From positions 186,001-250,000 of the forward strand of contig JAEBDY010000003.1 in assembly GCA_049997955.1 (NCBI GenBank): a stretch of 64,000 bases of DNA, in the 5' to 3' direction. How positions within the stretch are numbered: the first letter of the stretch is position 1; every line of letters starts with the position of its first letter. This document shows, piece after piece, positions 29,744 to 38,548 of the stretch. Origin of the DNA: Umezawaea sp049997955 (GTDB lineage Bacteria > Actinomycetota > Actinomycetes > Mycobacteriales > Pseudonocardiaceae). A model generated the notes under the pieces. The model was not told the origin of the DNA, searched no databases, and saw only the letters and a list, made by a program, of their open reading frames with translations. The translations under genes were made by a program, and so were the position numbers.

Positions 29744-30280
29744 GTGTCACGCCGCGCCACCCCGTCCACCCGCACGTTCACCGACCACCTCGACGCCGCG
29801 CCGGACCGCACCGGCATGTACGCCGTCGTCGCCGCGCACACGGGCGCGAAGCGGGTGCTCTACCCGGTCAGCTCGCTGGACGTGACGCCGTCCTACACGT
29901 GGCCGGACGTGACCTACGTCGACACCGACCACCGCGCCCAGACGGCGTTCGCGGACACCTCGTCCGCCATCCGGCTGGTCGACCAGCACAAGGGGTACGA
30001 GGGCGAACCGCGCATCCGGTTCCTCGGCGGCGAGTACGACCGGGTGATGGGCGCGCTGCCGGTCGCCAGCTGGGACCTGCTGCTCTCGCTGCACGCGGGC
30101 CCGGTGGGGGTCAACGCGGCGCGCTGCCTCAAGCCCGGCGGGTGGCTGCTGGCCGCGGGGCCGGTGGCGGACCCGGAGTTCGTGTTCGACGCGGCGGTCC
30201 TGCTGTCGGTGCGCGGCAAGTACCGCGTGGTCACCGAAGAGGCGGAACGCCCCGCGGCCCGGCTGTTCCGCCGAGTCTGA
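29744..30280 (+). CDS. Uncharacterised protein, possibly methyltransferase-like
   Basis: 178 residues, soluble, no signal peptide. GTG 29744 is chosen from AGGAG seven bases upstream. Segments such as KRVLYPVSSLDVTPSYTWPDVTYVDTD and ARCLKPGGWLLAAGP recall the strand-loop pattern of SAM-dependent methyltransferases (the CLKPGGxL strand), but no complete SAM motif is visible. Its promoter shares the MarR operator region with the divergent dioxygenase, so co-regulation is possible. Confidence 0.6.
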   Translation: MSRRATPSTRTFTDHLDAAPDRTGMYAVVAAHTGAKRVLYPVSSLDVTPSYTWPDVTYVDTDHRAQTAFADTSSAIRLVDQHKGYEGEPRIRFLGGEYDRVMGALPVASWDLLLSLHAGPVGVNAARCLKPGGWLLAAGPVADPEFVFDAAVLLSVRGKYRVVTEEAERPAARLFRRV

Positions 30281-30308
30281 AGGCCTCGGACGGGGCGACC
30301 GAACCGAC

Positions 30309-30329
30309 GCCGCGCAGCCCGTGCGCGGC
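30309..30329. terminator. Hairpin between convergent genes
   Basis: GCCGCGCA and TGCGCGGC with a 5-base loop lie between the 3' ends of two convergent genes and could terminate both. There is no T-run, as is usual in high-GC actinomycetes. Confidence 0.6.
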
Positions 30330-30351
30330 GGAACGGACCACCCCTTCCGCC

Positions 30352-30858
30352 TCAGTCCGGGTCGGCGGGCGTCGCGGCCTCGACGCGGTGCGGCACGTGC
30401 TCGACGAGGCTGGGCTCGGCCAACCTGACCAGCGGATCGGCGTTCAGGTCCACCGACGCCGCCAGCGAGTCCGCGTGCTCCGTCGTGTCGACCTCGAACA
30501 GGTTCGGCGCGGACTCGAGTCGCCGCACCAGCGTCAACCCGCGCCGCGCCAACGCCTGCTCCGCGTCCTCCGCGGACAGGTCGTCGCCCAACTGCACGGT
30601 CAACCGCCGCGTCACGATCCCCAGCCGCCCGTTCGGCCGCCGCACCAAGCGGCCCGCGTCCTCCGCGCTCTCCAGCACCAGTGCCGCCGACGCGGGGACG
30701 AACACCCACCGCGCCTCGCGGAACGGGGCCAGCTCCTCGTCGTCGGCCAGCTCCTCCGCGACTTCCGCCACGACCGCCCCGTTCAACCGGACCGCCACGA
30801 CGTCGTCGACCTCGTCCACCGTCCTGCGCACACCACGAACGAAGTACTCCCGGATCAC
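30352..30858 (-). CDS. Stand-alone subtilase prodomain-like protein
   Basis: 168 residues. The C-terminal half, RRLTVQLGDDLSAEDAEQAL, then RRLESAPNLFEVDTT and VRLAEPSLVEHVP, follows the propeptide pattern of S8 (fervidolysin-type) proteases. Those have a beta-alpha-beta fold ending in a conserved N-L-F-x-V and A-E-P-x stretch just ahead of the catalytic domain. No Asp-His-Ser protease domain follows in any frame, and there is no signal peptide. It may be a protease inhibitor or chaperone, or a relic of a lost protease. Assignment rests on motif resemblance. Confidence 0.5.
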   Translation of the reverse strand: MIREYFVRGVRRTVDEVDDVVAVRLNGAVVAEVAEELADDEELAPFREARWVFVPASAALVLESAEDAGRLVRRPNGRLGIVTRRLTVQLGDDLSAEDAEQALARRGLTLVRRLESAPNLFEVDTTEHADSLAASVDLNADPLVRLAEPSLVEHVPHRVEAATPADPD

Positions 30859-30915
30859 GAGGACCCCTCTCAGTTCTGGACCGCCGCACCAGGGTGCGCG
30901 GGCCCGCCACCCCGA

Positions 30916-31914
30916 TCAAGGCCGCCGGGTGCGGCATTCGGGTAGAAGTCCTGGCGGGGCAACGCGGTCGAGTTCCGCCGTCCCGGTCCTGTCCGGGACG
31001 CGTCCGGGTTTCGCTGCGGAGCCGAGCGTCACCTCAGGCTCCGGGTCCGCCGCGACGACCCTGGGCGCGGGGACGGCGGTCAGCACGATGGCGCCGCAGA
31101 TCAGCCCGATGCCCAGCCACTGGACTGGACCGACGGGTTCGTGGAGCACGAGCGCGGCGATGGCCGCGGCGCCCGCCGGTTCGAGGAGGCTGATGGTGAC
31201 GGCGGCCGGGGCGCCGAGGTGGCGGATGCCGTGGGCGAAGAGCCAGTACGAGACGCCCGCGGCGACGACGCCGAGGTACAGCAGGCTGCCGACGGCCCGG
31301 CCGGACAGCAGGGTCGGCGTCGCCGTGGCGAGGGTGACCGGCAGGAGCAGCAGTGCGGCCAGGGTGAAGATGGCGGCCAGCGCGGTGGTGTCGCGGTGGT
31401 GGTCGGTCAGCCGCCTGATCGCCAGCGCCTGGGTGCTGAAGCACGCGGCGGCCACTGTGGACAGTGCGAGTCCCTTGGGGGACAGGGTGACCGTCGTGTC
31501 GCCCGCGAACGTGAGCAGGCACAGGCCGACGGCGGCCGTGGTCGTGCCCGCGACCCACCAGCGCGAGGGGAGGCGGCGTTCGGTGGTCGACGTCCACAGC
31601 CCGGTGAGCACCGGGGCCAGACCGATGGCGACCGCGGTGCTCACGGCGACGCCTCCCGCGTCCACGGCGGCGAAGTACGAGAGCTGGAACCCCGCCAGGC
31701 CGACGGCGGCCGCGAGCAGCGGGCCCACGTCCCGGCGGCGCCACGCGCGGGTGAGCGGTCGGCCGCCCAGCGCGACCAGGGCCGCGGCGCCGACGGCGAG
31801 CCGGACGCCACCCGCCGGGACCAGTTCGTCGCTGGTGAACAGGGTCGCGACGGGGCCGATGGTGGCCCACAGGAGGGCTCCCCCGGCGGCGCTCAGCGCG
31901 GCGGTGCGGGGCAC
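30916..31914 (-). CDS. EamA/DMT-family transporter
   Basis: 332 residues with ten hydrophobic helices in two EamA repeats (ALLWATIGPVATLF at the start, GLALSTVAAACFSTQALAI opening the second). Such proteins export metabolites or amino acids. GTG 31914 follows GGAAGG. It is divergent from a GntR regulator with a perfect palindrome between them, so substrate-dependent derepression is likely. The C-terminal 25 residues are hydrophilic. Confidence 0.9.
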   Translation of the reverse strand: MPRTAALSAAGGALLWATIGPVATLFTSDELVPAGGVRLAVGAAALVALGGRPLTRAWRRRDVGPLLAAAVGLAGFQLSYFAAVDAGGVAVSTAVAIGLAPVLTGLWTSTTERRLPSRWWVAGTTTAAVGLCLLTFAGDTTVTLSPKGLALSTVAAACFSTQALAIRRLTDHHRDTTALAAIFTLAALLLLPVTLATATPTLLSGRAVGSLLYLGVVAAGVSYWLFAHGIRHLGAPAAVTISLLEPAGAAAIAALVLHEPVGPVQWLGIGLICGAIVLTAVPAPRVVAADPEPEVTLGSAAKPGRVPDRTGTAELDRVAPPGLLPECRTRRP

Positions 31915-31950
31915 GGGCCACCTTCCGGATCAAGGCAGGAAGAAACAGTA

Positions 31951-31967
31951 ATACGGTTATACCGTAT
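31951..31967. promoter_or_regulatory. GntR operator between eamA and gntR
   Basis: ATACGGT-TAT-ACCGTAT, 7-bp perfect arms in an AT-rich stretch between the divergent transporter and FCD-type GntR gene; size and symmetry suit a GntR dimer. Confidence 0.7.
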
Positions 31968-32000
31968 AGCTCAAAGCACTTCGACTGGTAGGCTGAACGA

Positions 32001-32636
32001 GTGAGCCTGACGCTGCAGACGACCACCACGCGAGACGCTCTCGTGGCCGAGGTGCGCAAGCAGATCCTCAGCGGCCAGCTGCGTCCCGGCGAGGCCCTGA
32101 CCGAAGCCGGGCTCGCGAGCGCGTTCGGGGTGGCCCGGCCGACCGTGCGCTCGGCGCTCCAGGTCCTGGTCGGCAGGCACCTCGTGCGGTCCTCCGGCGG
32201 GCGGTCGCTCACCGTGCCGGTGCTGACCGAGGAGGACGTGCGCGACCTGTTCTTCGTCCGGACGCCGCTGGAACTCCGAGCGGTGCGGGAGATCGTGGTG
32301 AAAGGGCTGCCGCTCGACGGCGCCGAGCGGTGCCTGGCCGCGATGGAGGCCCTGCCGGAGACCGCCGAGTGGGGAGACCGCGTCGAGGCGCACACGGCGT
32401 TCCACACCGCGCTCGTCGACGCGGCGGGCAGCGCCCGGCTGACCCGGCTGTACCCGGCGATCCAGGAGGAGATGCAGCTCTGCCTGGCGCAGCTGCACGC
32501 CTGGTACCCCGGCCCGCAGGACCTGGCCGTGTCGCACCGCGCGCTGCTGGAGGACATCCGGTCCGGCGACGTCGACCGCGCCTGCACCGCGATGCGCGAC
32601 CACCTCGACCTGGCGCTGGGTCAGCTCACGACGTAG
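32001..32636 (+). CDS. GntR-family regulator, FCD subfamily
   Basis: 211 residues: winged HTH (RKQILSGQLRPGEALTEAGLASAFGV, then RPTVRSALQVLVGRHLV) and an all-helical FCD ligand domain with the metal-type His in AHTAFHTALVDAAG and VSHRALLEDI. It likely represses the divergent EamA transporter through the palindrome at 31951-31967. Its 3' end overlaps the convergent SDR gene by 11 bp. Confidence 0.93.
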   Translation: MSLTLQTTTTRDALVAEVRKQILSGQLRPGEALTEAGLASAFGVARPTVRSALQVLVGRHLVRSSGGRSLTVPVLTEEDVRDLFFVRTPLELRAVREIVVKGLPLDGAERCLAAMEALPETAEWGDRVEAHTAFHTALVDAAGSARLTRLYPAIQEEMQLCLAQLHAWYPGPQDLAVSHRALLEDIRSGDVDRACTAMRDHLDLALGQLTT

Positions 32637-33387
32637 CCAGCTCCACGCCGGTGATCTCGCGGCACACGGCCAGCAGGCCTTCCTGCACCTCGATGTCCGA
32701 CGCGGCGGGGTGGGTCTCGCCCAGCATCTGGTGGTAGTAGTACCCGCCGCTCGCGGGGGAGTGGACGGCGAGGCGCGCCTGGGTTTCCGGTCCCTGCGCG
32801 AGATCGTCCGACGCGCCGGGACCGCCCATCCGCGTCGCCACCCAGCCGGGGTCGACGGCGTTGGACCGCACGTCCGACCAGCGCCGGGCGACCGCGAACG
32901 CCAGCGCCACGTCGTGCAGCTTCGAGTCCGCGTACGCCTGCGATGCGCTCCACGGCTTGCGCGTCCACTGGAGGTCGCTCAGGTCGGGATCGCCGCCGAG
33001 GTGCATCCCGGACGTCAGGTACACCAGCCGGTCCGGCCGCTCGATCAGCGCGGTGAGCAGGTACGGCGCCAGCACGTTGACGGCGAACACCTTCGACAGG
33101 CCGTCCGCGGTCTCGACGCGCTCCGGCAGCCGGTACACGCCCGCGTTGTGGATCACGGCGTCGAACCGGCCGCGCGCGTTGGCCTGCCCGGCCAGCGCGG
33201 TGGTCTCGGCGATGCTCGACAGGTCGCCGGTGAGCGCGTCCGCCGCTCCGGGGGCGGCGGCCAGCGCGTCCCGCGCCCGCTGCGCGTTCCGGCCGTGCAG
33301 GACGACCTCGTGGCCCTCGGCGATCAGGAGCTTCGCGGCCATCAGCCCCAGGCCGTCGGCCGAACCGGTGATCAGGACGGTGCTCAT
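32626..33387 (-). CDS. Short-chain dehydrogenase/reductase
   Basis: 253 residues, Rossmann fold with the cofactor motif TGSADGLG at 7-14, an NAG motif (IHNAGVY, near 84) and an active-site tetrad with Ser in LTSGMHLG and Tyr/Lys in YADSK near 153-157. The ABC of classical SDRs is complete; GRNAQRA after strand 2 suggests NADP(H). It resembles retinol-dehydrogenase-like SDRs of unknown substrate. It appears monocistronic. Confidence 0.92.
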   Translation of the reverse strand: MSTVLITGSADGLGLMAAKLLIAEGHEVVLHGRNAQRARDALAAAPGAADALTGDLSSIAETTALAGQANARGRFDAVIHNAGVYRLPERVETADGLSKVFAVNVLAPYLLTALIERPDRLVYLTSGMHLGGDPDLSDLQWTRKPWSASQAYADSKLHDVALAFAVARRWSDVRSNAVDPGWVATRMGGPGASDDLAQGPETQARLAVHSPASGGYYYHQMLGETHPAASDIEVQEGLLAVCREITGVELATS

Positions 33388-33436
33388 GGGACCGATCTTC
33401 GACCACGCCGCTGACGAGTGCTTGACAGCCCCACCC

Positions 33437-35206
33437 CTAGGAGACCGGTTCGAGCTTCCCGTCGCGGCGGATCAGCGCGGCGTACTCGCCGTTGAGGCTC
33501 AGCAGTTCGTCGTGCGTTCCGCGTTCGGCGACGCGCCCGTGGTCGAGGACCAGGATCTGGTCGGCGTCGCGGATGGTGGACAGGCGGTGCGCGATGGTGA
33601 TGGTCGTGCGGCCGGCGGACAGCGCGTCGATCGCCTCCTGGACGGCGAGTTCGGTCTGGTTGTCCAGCGCGCTGGTCGCCTCGTCCAGCACCAGGATCGG
33701 CGGGTTGCGCAGGATCGTGCGGGCGATGGCCAGCCGCTGCTTCTCCCCGCCGGAGAACCGGTAGCCGCGCTCGCCGACGAGGGTGTCGTACCCCTCCGGC
33801 AGTCCGCTGATGTGCTGGTGGATCTGCGCGGCCTTCGCCGCCGCCACCAGTTCCTCGTCCGTGGCGTCGGGCTTCGCGAAGCGCAGGTTGTCCCCGATCG
33901 ACGCGTGGAACAGGTACGTCTCCTGCGACACCACGCCGACCGCCTCGGCGAGGGTGGCGAAGTCCAGGTCGCGCACGTCGACGCCGTCGATGGTCACCCT
34001 GCCCGCGGTGACGTCGTACAGGCGCGGCACGAGGTAGCTCAGCGTCGTCTTGCCCGAGCCGGTCTCGCCGACCACGGCCAGGCTGGTGCCCGCGGGCACG
34101 ACGACGTCGATGCCGGTCAGGGTCCGCTGGTCGTCGGAGTAGGCGAACGAGACGTCCTCGAAGCGCACTTCGCCCCGGACGTCCTCGAGCGGCACCGGCT
34201 TCACCGGCGGCTCGATGTCCACCGGCAGGTCGAGGTACTCGAAGATCCGCTGGAACAGCGCCAGCGAGCTCTGGAGCTCCACGCCGGTCTGGATCAGCGA
34301 CACGGCCGGGCGGAACAGGGTCTGCTGCAACGACACGAACGCGACCAGCGTGCCCAGCGACGCGATCGGCACGCCCAGCGAGCCGCTCGCGCCCGCCGCC
34401 CAGTAGATCAGCGCGGGCATGGCCGCCATCACGATGCCGACGGTCGACATCCGCCAGCGGCCCGCCATGCTCGCGCGGACCTCCAGCTTCGTCAGCTTCG
34501 CCGACTCCTCGGCGAACGACGTGGTCAGCGAGTCCGTGCGGCCCATGGTGTGACCGAGCAGGATGCCGCTGACCGACAGCGACTCCTGGACGTTGGTGGA
34601 CATGGTGGCGAGCTGCTTCTGGCGCTCGCCGGTGATCCTCTTGCGCTCGGTGCCCACCCGGCGGCTGATCCACACGAACAGGGGGAGCAGCGCGAGGGAC
34701 ACGATCGTGAGCCGCCAGTCGAGTGCGGTCATGGCGACGACGGTCGCGACGACCGTGGTCACGTTCGACACCAGCGAGGTCGCGGTGGACGTGACGGTCG
34801 ACTGCATGCCGCCGATGTCGTTCGCGATGCGCGACTGGACCTCGCCGGTGCGGGTCTTGGTGAAGAACGCCAGCGACATGCGCTGGAGGTGGTCGTAGAC
34901 GTTCGTGCGCAGGTCGTGCATCACGTCCTGGCCCACGGCGGTCGACACGTAGGTCTGGATCACGTTGAACACGCTGGTCGCGACGGCGACGGCGATCAGG
35001 CCGCCGGCGAGCAGCGTCAGCAGGCCGACGCGCCCCTGCGGGATCGCCACGTCGAGGATCTCGCGCAGCAGGAACGGCGACGCCACCGCCACGAGGGACG
35101 ACAGCAGGACGAACATCCCGACCACGCCGAGGCGCAGCCGGTAGGGCCGGAACAGGCCGAGGATCCGACGGACGCGGACCGGGTGCTCTGGTGCGGTGGT
35201 CGGCAA
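33437..35206 (-). CDS. ABC exporter, fused permease-ATPase
   Basis: About 589 residues. The N-terminal six-helix exporter domain (VVGMFVLLSSLVAVASPFLL onward) precedes an ATPase with Walker A GETGSGKTT near 380, signature FSGGEKQRLA and Walker B ILVLDEATSALD. Half-transporters of this form act as dimers and export lipids or drugs. GGAGG lies five bases before a TTG at 35206, whereas the in-frame GTG at 35212 directly abuts it, so TTG is preferred. A MarR gene is divergent and likely represses it. Confidence 0.92.
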   Translation of the reverse strand: MPTTAPEHPVRVRRILGLFRPYRLRLGVVGMFVLLSSLVAVASPFLLREILDVAIPQGRVGLLTLLAGGLIAVAVATSVFNVIQTYVSTAVGQDVMHDLRTNVYDHLQRMSLAFFTKTRTGEVQSRIANDIGGMQSTVTSTATSLVSNVTTVVATVVAMTALDWRLTIVSLALLPLFVWISRRVGTERKRITGERQKQLATMSTNVQESLSVSGILLGHTMGRTDSLTTSFAEESAKLTKLEVRASMAGRWRMSTVGIVMAAMPALIYWAAGASGSLGVPIASLGTLVAFVSLQQTLFRPAVSLIQTGVELQSSLALFQRIFEYLDLPVDIEPPVKPVPLEDVRGEVRFEDVSFAYSDDQRTLTGIDVVVPAGTSLAVVGETGSGKTTLSYLVPRLYDVTAGRVTIDGVDVRDLDFATLAEAVGVVSQETYLFHASIGDNLRFAKPDATDEELVAAAKAAQIHQHISGLPEGYDTLVGERGYRFSGGEKQRLAIARTILRNPPILVLDEATSALDNQTELAVQEAIDALSAGRTTITIAHRLSTIRDADQILVLDHGRVAERGTHDELLSLNGEYAALIRRDGKLEPVS

Positions 35207-35228
35207 GGACACCTCCGTGGGTTGACTC

Positions 35229-35241
35229 TTACCTATGGTAA
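35229..35241. promoter_or_regulatory. Candidate MarR operator between ABC exporter and marR
   Basis: TTACC-TAT-GGTAA, a perfect short palindrome in an AT-rich patch of the divergent promoter region. Confidence 0.5.
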
Positions 35242-35271
35242 CAATGAAAGTGCCTCTGTTATTCTCGACCG

Positions 35272-35721
35272 GTGGAGAAGGATGAAACCGCAGGTGGGCT
35301 GGGTGAGCTGTTCCTCCGCCAGGCTCGCCGGATCCGCCGCGCCTACGGCGAACGGCTCACCCCGCTCGGCTTCACCCTGGCGCAGTCCCGCGCGCTGGAG
35401 GTCATCGCCCGCTACGGGGACACGCCCCCGCGCATGGTCGACCTCGCCGACCGCCTCCACGTCGTCCCGCGCGCCGTGACGCCGCTGGTCGACGCGCTGG
35501 AGGAGGCCGACCTGGTGCGGCGGCGGGTGGACCCGGACAACCGCCGGTCCGTGCTGCTGGAACTCACCGAACTCGGCGCGCGGACCCGCGAGGCGTTCCG
35601 GGATGCGCGGGTCGAGGCCGCCGCGTCGCTGTTCGCGCCCCTGTCGGAGGAGCAGCAGGGCCAGTTGCGGGAACTGCTGGAGAAGATCGACGTGGCGGCC
35701 GAGGAGTCATCCGGCCGCTGA
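35272..35721 (+). CDS. MarR-family transcriptional regulator
   Basis: 149 residues: LTPLGFTLAQSRALEVIARYG, the HTH MVDLADRLHVVPRAVTPLVDALEEADLV and wing RRVDPDNRRSVLLELT define a MarR repressor. GTG 35272 has no clear Shine-Dalgarno, so translation may be leaderless. It is divergent from the fused ABC exporter with a palindrome between, a common drug-efflux arrangement. It overlaps the next convergent gene by 15 bp. Confidence 0.92.
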   Translation: MEKDETAGGLGELFLRQARRIRRAYGERLTPLGFTLAQSRALEVIARYGDTPPRMVDLADRLHVVPRAVTPLVDALEEADLVRRRVDPDNRRSVLLELTELGARTREAFRDARVEAAASLFAPLSEEQQGQLRELLEKIDVAAEESSGR

Positions 35722-36687
35722 CATCAACGCCTCGGCCCGTGACCAGACGCGCGGCAGGAAGTCGAGCACCCGGTCGGCGCGCTCCCGCAGGTCGGCCGGG
35801 CCGGTGACACCGAGGTCGGCGAGCACGGCGTCGAACGCGGACGTCGGTTCGCCGGGCGCGTCCACGTCGAGGATGACGTGGCAGCGGGCGAACGTGACGG
35901 CGATCCAGAAGACGGCCTCGCGGTGGTCGCCCGCGTCGACCAGGGCGTGGCAGCCGTCGACGGCGATCGGCCTGGCCGCCCGCGTGATGTCCGTGCTGTA
36001 GGGGAACGGGGTGCGGGCCACCTCGGTCGCGCGGTCGAACGTGGTCGCCAGCGCCGCCAGGTGGTGGCGGGTCTGCGACGGCGTCCAGTGAGCGCACCCC
36101 AGGTGCGCCAACAGGTCCGGGTACAGGTCTCCCGCCAGCGGACGGGCCTTGAGGTAGCGCAGCCGGACCGTGGGGTTGCGCCGGCCGGCCACGAGCAGGA
36201 TGTGGGTGGTCACGCCGGTGGGGAACAGCCAGGACATCACCTGCCGCGGCCACGGCGCGGCGGGGTCGATCGCGCGAAGTCCGTTCTCCACGCGGGACCT
36301 GGCCTCCTCGCACCGCCGCCGCACCCAGAACGGGTCGGAGAAGTGCCGTGCCACCAGCGCTTGCAGCGGTCGCAGCCGCCCGGTCGGATCGGTGATCACC
36401 GTGTCGGTGCGCAGCCCGCCCGCCACGTGGTACGAGCCCAGCGCGTCGCGGATCTCCTGCCACGTCACGTAGGTGACCTCCAGCAGGACGCCGCGGAACA
36501 GGAACTTGCCCGCCTTCGGGCGGGTCGAGTCCGCGACGACGGCGACGTCCACGTCGGAGCCGACGGGCAGGTCCGCGTCGTCCGACAGACCCACCGTCGA
36601 CCCGGTGAAGTACGCGCCGAGCGGAGCGTTCCCGCGCACCCACGCGACGGCCGCGGCCCTGGCTTCTCCCACCCGCACCGCGGGCAC
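35707..36687 (-). CDS. Nucleotidyltransferase-fold protein
   Basis: 326 residues with the polymerase-beta-like signature FTGSTVGL followed by GSDVDVAVVAD, in which the two Asp bind metal. A helical C-terminal region follows (RCEEARSRVENGLRAID, HHLAALATTFDRATEV). The spacing between GS and GSDVD is longer than in MNT toxins, and no HEPN partner is adjacent. It may transfer nucleotides to a small molecule such as an aminoglycoside, or be regulatory. Function is not assigned. Confidence 0.8.
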   Translation of the reverse strand: MPAVRVGEARAAAVAWVRGNAPLGAYFTGSTVGLSDDADLPVGSDVDVAVVADSTRPKAGKFLFRGVLLEVTYVTWQEIRDALGSYHVAGGLRTDTVITDPTGRLRPLQALVARHFSDPFWVRRRCEEARSRVENGLRAIDPAAPWPRQVMSWLFPTGVTTHILLVAGRRNPTVRLRYLKARPLAGDLYPDLLAHLGCAHWTPSQTRHHLAALATTFDRATEVARTPFPYSTDITRAARPIAVDGCHALVDAGDHREAVFWIAVTFARCHVILDVDAPGEPTSAFDAVLADLGVTGPADLRERADRVLDFLPRVWSRAEALMSAAG

Positions 36688-36705
36688 CCTACCGGCGAAG
36701 CGGTC

Positions 36706-37338
36706 TCAGCAGCAGTGGTCGCCCCGCCAGGCCTCGCGGCCCTCCTTCACCGCGACGACGGCGATCACCAGCGCCACCACCGGATCCGCCCAGTGCCAGC
36801 CGAACAGGCTGTTGAGCAGCAGGCCGACCAGGAGGACACCGGACAGGTACGCGCACAGCAGGGTCTGCTTGGAGTCGGCCACCGCGCTGGACGACCCGAG
36901 TTCCCGGCCCGCGCGGCGCTGCGCGTACGACAGGCCGGGCATGACCAGCAGCGACACCGCGGCCAGCACGATGCCGACGGTCGAGTGCGACGCGGTCCCG
37001 CCCGAGAGCAGGGACCGGACGGACTCGACGGTCACGTACGCGGCGAGCGCGAAGAACGACAGCGCGATCACCTTCAGCGCCGTGCGTTCGCGCGCCTCGG
37101 GGTTGGCGCCGGAGAACTGCCACGCGACCGCCGTCGCGGAGGCGACCTCGATCACCGAGTCCAGGCCGAAGCCGATCAGGGCGGTGGACGACGCGGCCGC
37201 GCCCGCCGAGAGCGCGATGGCCGCCTCGACCACGTTGTAGGCGATGGTCGCGCCGACCAGGAGCCTGATCCGCCGGGTGAGCGCCGACCCGCGCTCGGGT
37301 TCGACCACCGCGACGGGGGAGCCGCAGGAGTCGCTCAT
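36706..37338 (-). CDS. Cation diffusion facilitator-type metal exporter
   Basis: 210 residues with five to six hydrophobic helices. The CDF pattern ALIGFGLDSVIEVASA carries the D-x-x-x-E metal site and WADPVVALVIAVVAVKEG the second site. The chain lacks the long cytoplasmic domain and ends in CC. ATG 37338 overlaps the repressor stop as ATGA, so it is co-translated with the CmtR-like sensor and should export cadmium, lead or zinc. Confidence 0.88.
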   Translation of the reverse strand: MSDSCGSPVAVVEPERGSALTRRIRLLVGATIAYNVVEAAIALSAGAAASSTALIGFGLDSVIEVASATAVAWQFSGANPEARERTALKVIALSFFALAAYVTVESVRSLLSGGTASHSTVGIVLAAVSLLVMPGLSYAQRRAGRELGSSSAVADSKQTLLCAYLSGVLLVGLLLNSLFGWHWADPVVALVIAVVAVKEGREAWRGDHCC

Positions 37339-37661
37339 CGGACGGCCGCCGGGAGGTGGTCGGCGCACGGGTCCACCGCGAGCACGACCTTCGCCAGCTC
37401 GCCCAGCGCGCGGGACAGGTGCTCGTCGGCGAGCTCGTAGCGGACCTGGCGGCCCTCGTAGCTGGCCACCACCAACCCGCAACCGCGCAGGCACGCCAGG
37501 TGGTTGGACACGTTTGACCTGGTCAGGCCCAGTTCCTCGGCCAATTTGCCAGGGTAGTTCGTGCCGTCCAGCAGGGCCACCAGTATCCGGCAGCGGGTCG
37601 GGTCGGCCAGCGCTCGCCCGAGCCGGGCGAGCGCGTCCGCACGGGTCTCGCACTTCAGCAT
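37335..37661 (-). CDS. CmtR-like ArsR/SmtB-family Cd/Pb-sensing repressor
   Basis: 108 residues closely resembling mycobacterial CmtR: LARLGRALADPTRCRILVAL at the start, then LTRSNVSNHLACLRGCGLV with Cys57 and Cys61 on the recognition helix and Cys99 near the C-terminus. In CmtR, cysteines at 57, 61 and 102 bind Cd(II)/Pb(II) and release DNA. It is the first gene of a two-gene operon with a CDF exporter. Confidence 0.93.
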   Translation of the reverse strand: MLKCETRADALARLGRALADPTRCRILVALLDGTNYPGKLAEELGLTRSNVSNHLACLRGCGLVVASYEGRQVRYELADEHLSRALGELAKVVLAVDPCADHLPAAVR

Positions 37662-37710
37662 GGAGAAAACAGTACAGCGACCGCTGACATGATGGCCAGT
37701 GGTCGGCGGG

Positions 37711-38517
37711 TCACACCACGAGGCGTTCGCGGAGGAACTCCACGACCCGGTCCCGCGCGCCCAGGGCAGGGTGGCCCGGTCGGTCGCGCACCTCGCTGGT
37801 GATCACCGAGTGCGCGCCCTTGGCGAACCCGGCCGCGTTGCCCGGCGAGGAGTCCAGCTCGATCACCTCGAACGCGTCGCCGAGCCGCTCGCGCAGGTGC
37901 GCGAACCGCTCGCGCGGCACCAGGCCGTCCTCGCTGAACCGCATCCCGAGGACGCACAGACCCCCGTCCCTGGTGCGGGCCACGATCCGGTCGACCTCGT
38001 CCGGCGCGAGCCCGAGGTCGCGCTTGCGGGTGGCGCCGAGCGGGAGCGGCACCGACGGCTGGCTCATCACCGGGGCGAGCACGACGTCGTCCACGGCCGC
38101 CGCCAGCGCGAAACCGCCGGAGAAGCACATGCCGATGACGCCGACGCCCTTGCCGGGAGTGCGGGCCGCGAGTTCGCGGGACACCGCGCGCAGGTAGTCG
38201 GTGACCGGGCGGTGCGCGTTCGCGGCGAACGCCCGGAACTCGGCGGACACGCAGGCCTTCGCGATCGACGACAGCCCGTAGCCCGTCGAGACCGCCTTGC
38301 CCGGCACGCCGAACAGCGACACCAGCACGACGGTGAACCCCTGGTCCACCAGGTGGTCGGCGAAGCCCAGCACCTCGGGGTGGATGCCGGGGATCTCCGG
38401 CATCACCACCACGCCGGGCCCCTCGCCCTTCTCGAAGAGGTCGTGGGTGATGCCCGCCGCGGTGAACGGCCGGTGCCTCCACCCGCGCAGGTCCGAGACG
38501 GGCGCGCTGTCGGTCAT
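37711..38517 (-). CDS. Dienelactone hydrolase family protein
   Basis: 268 residues, alpha/beta hydrolase with a cysteine nucleophile elbow GMCFSGG (near 130), the dienelactone hydrolase signature. Upstream VVVMPEIPGIHPEV supplies the oxyanion and Glu region. The late catalytic His lies in FAKGAHSVIT. It would hydrolyse dienelactones or other small esters. It is followed upstream by an MFS pump on the same strand with 31 bp between, possibly one transcription unit. Confidence 0.9.
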   Translation of the reverse strand: MTDSAPVSDLRGWRHRPFTAAGITHDLFEKGEGPGVVVMPEIPGIHPEVLGFADHLVDQGFTVVLVSLFGVPGKAVSTGYGLSSIAKACVSAEFRAFAANAHRPVTDYLRAVSRELAARTPGKGVGVIGMCFSGGFALAAAVDDVVLAPVMSQPSVPLPLGATRKRDLGLAPDEVDRIVARTRDGGLCVLGMRFSEDGLVPRERFAHLRERLGDAFEVIELDSSPGNAAGFAKGAHSVITSEVRDRPGHPALGARDRVVEFLRERLVV

Positions 38518-38548
38518 GGTGCTCCTCGGGGTCGTGGGGAAGTGTCGA

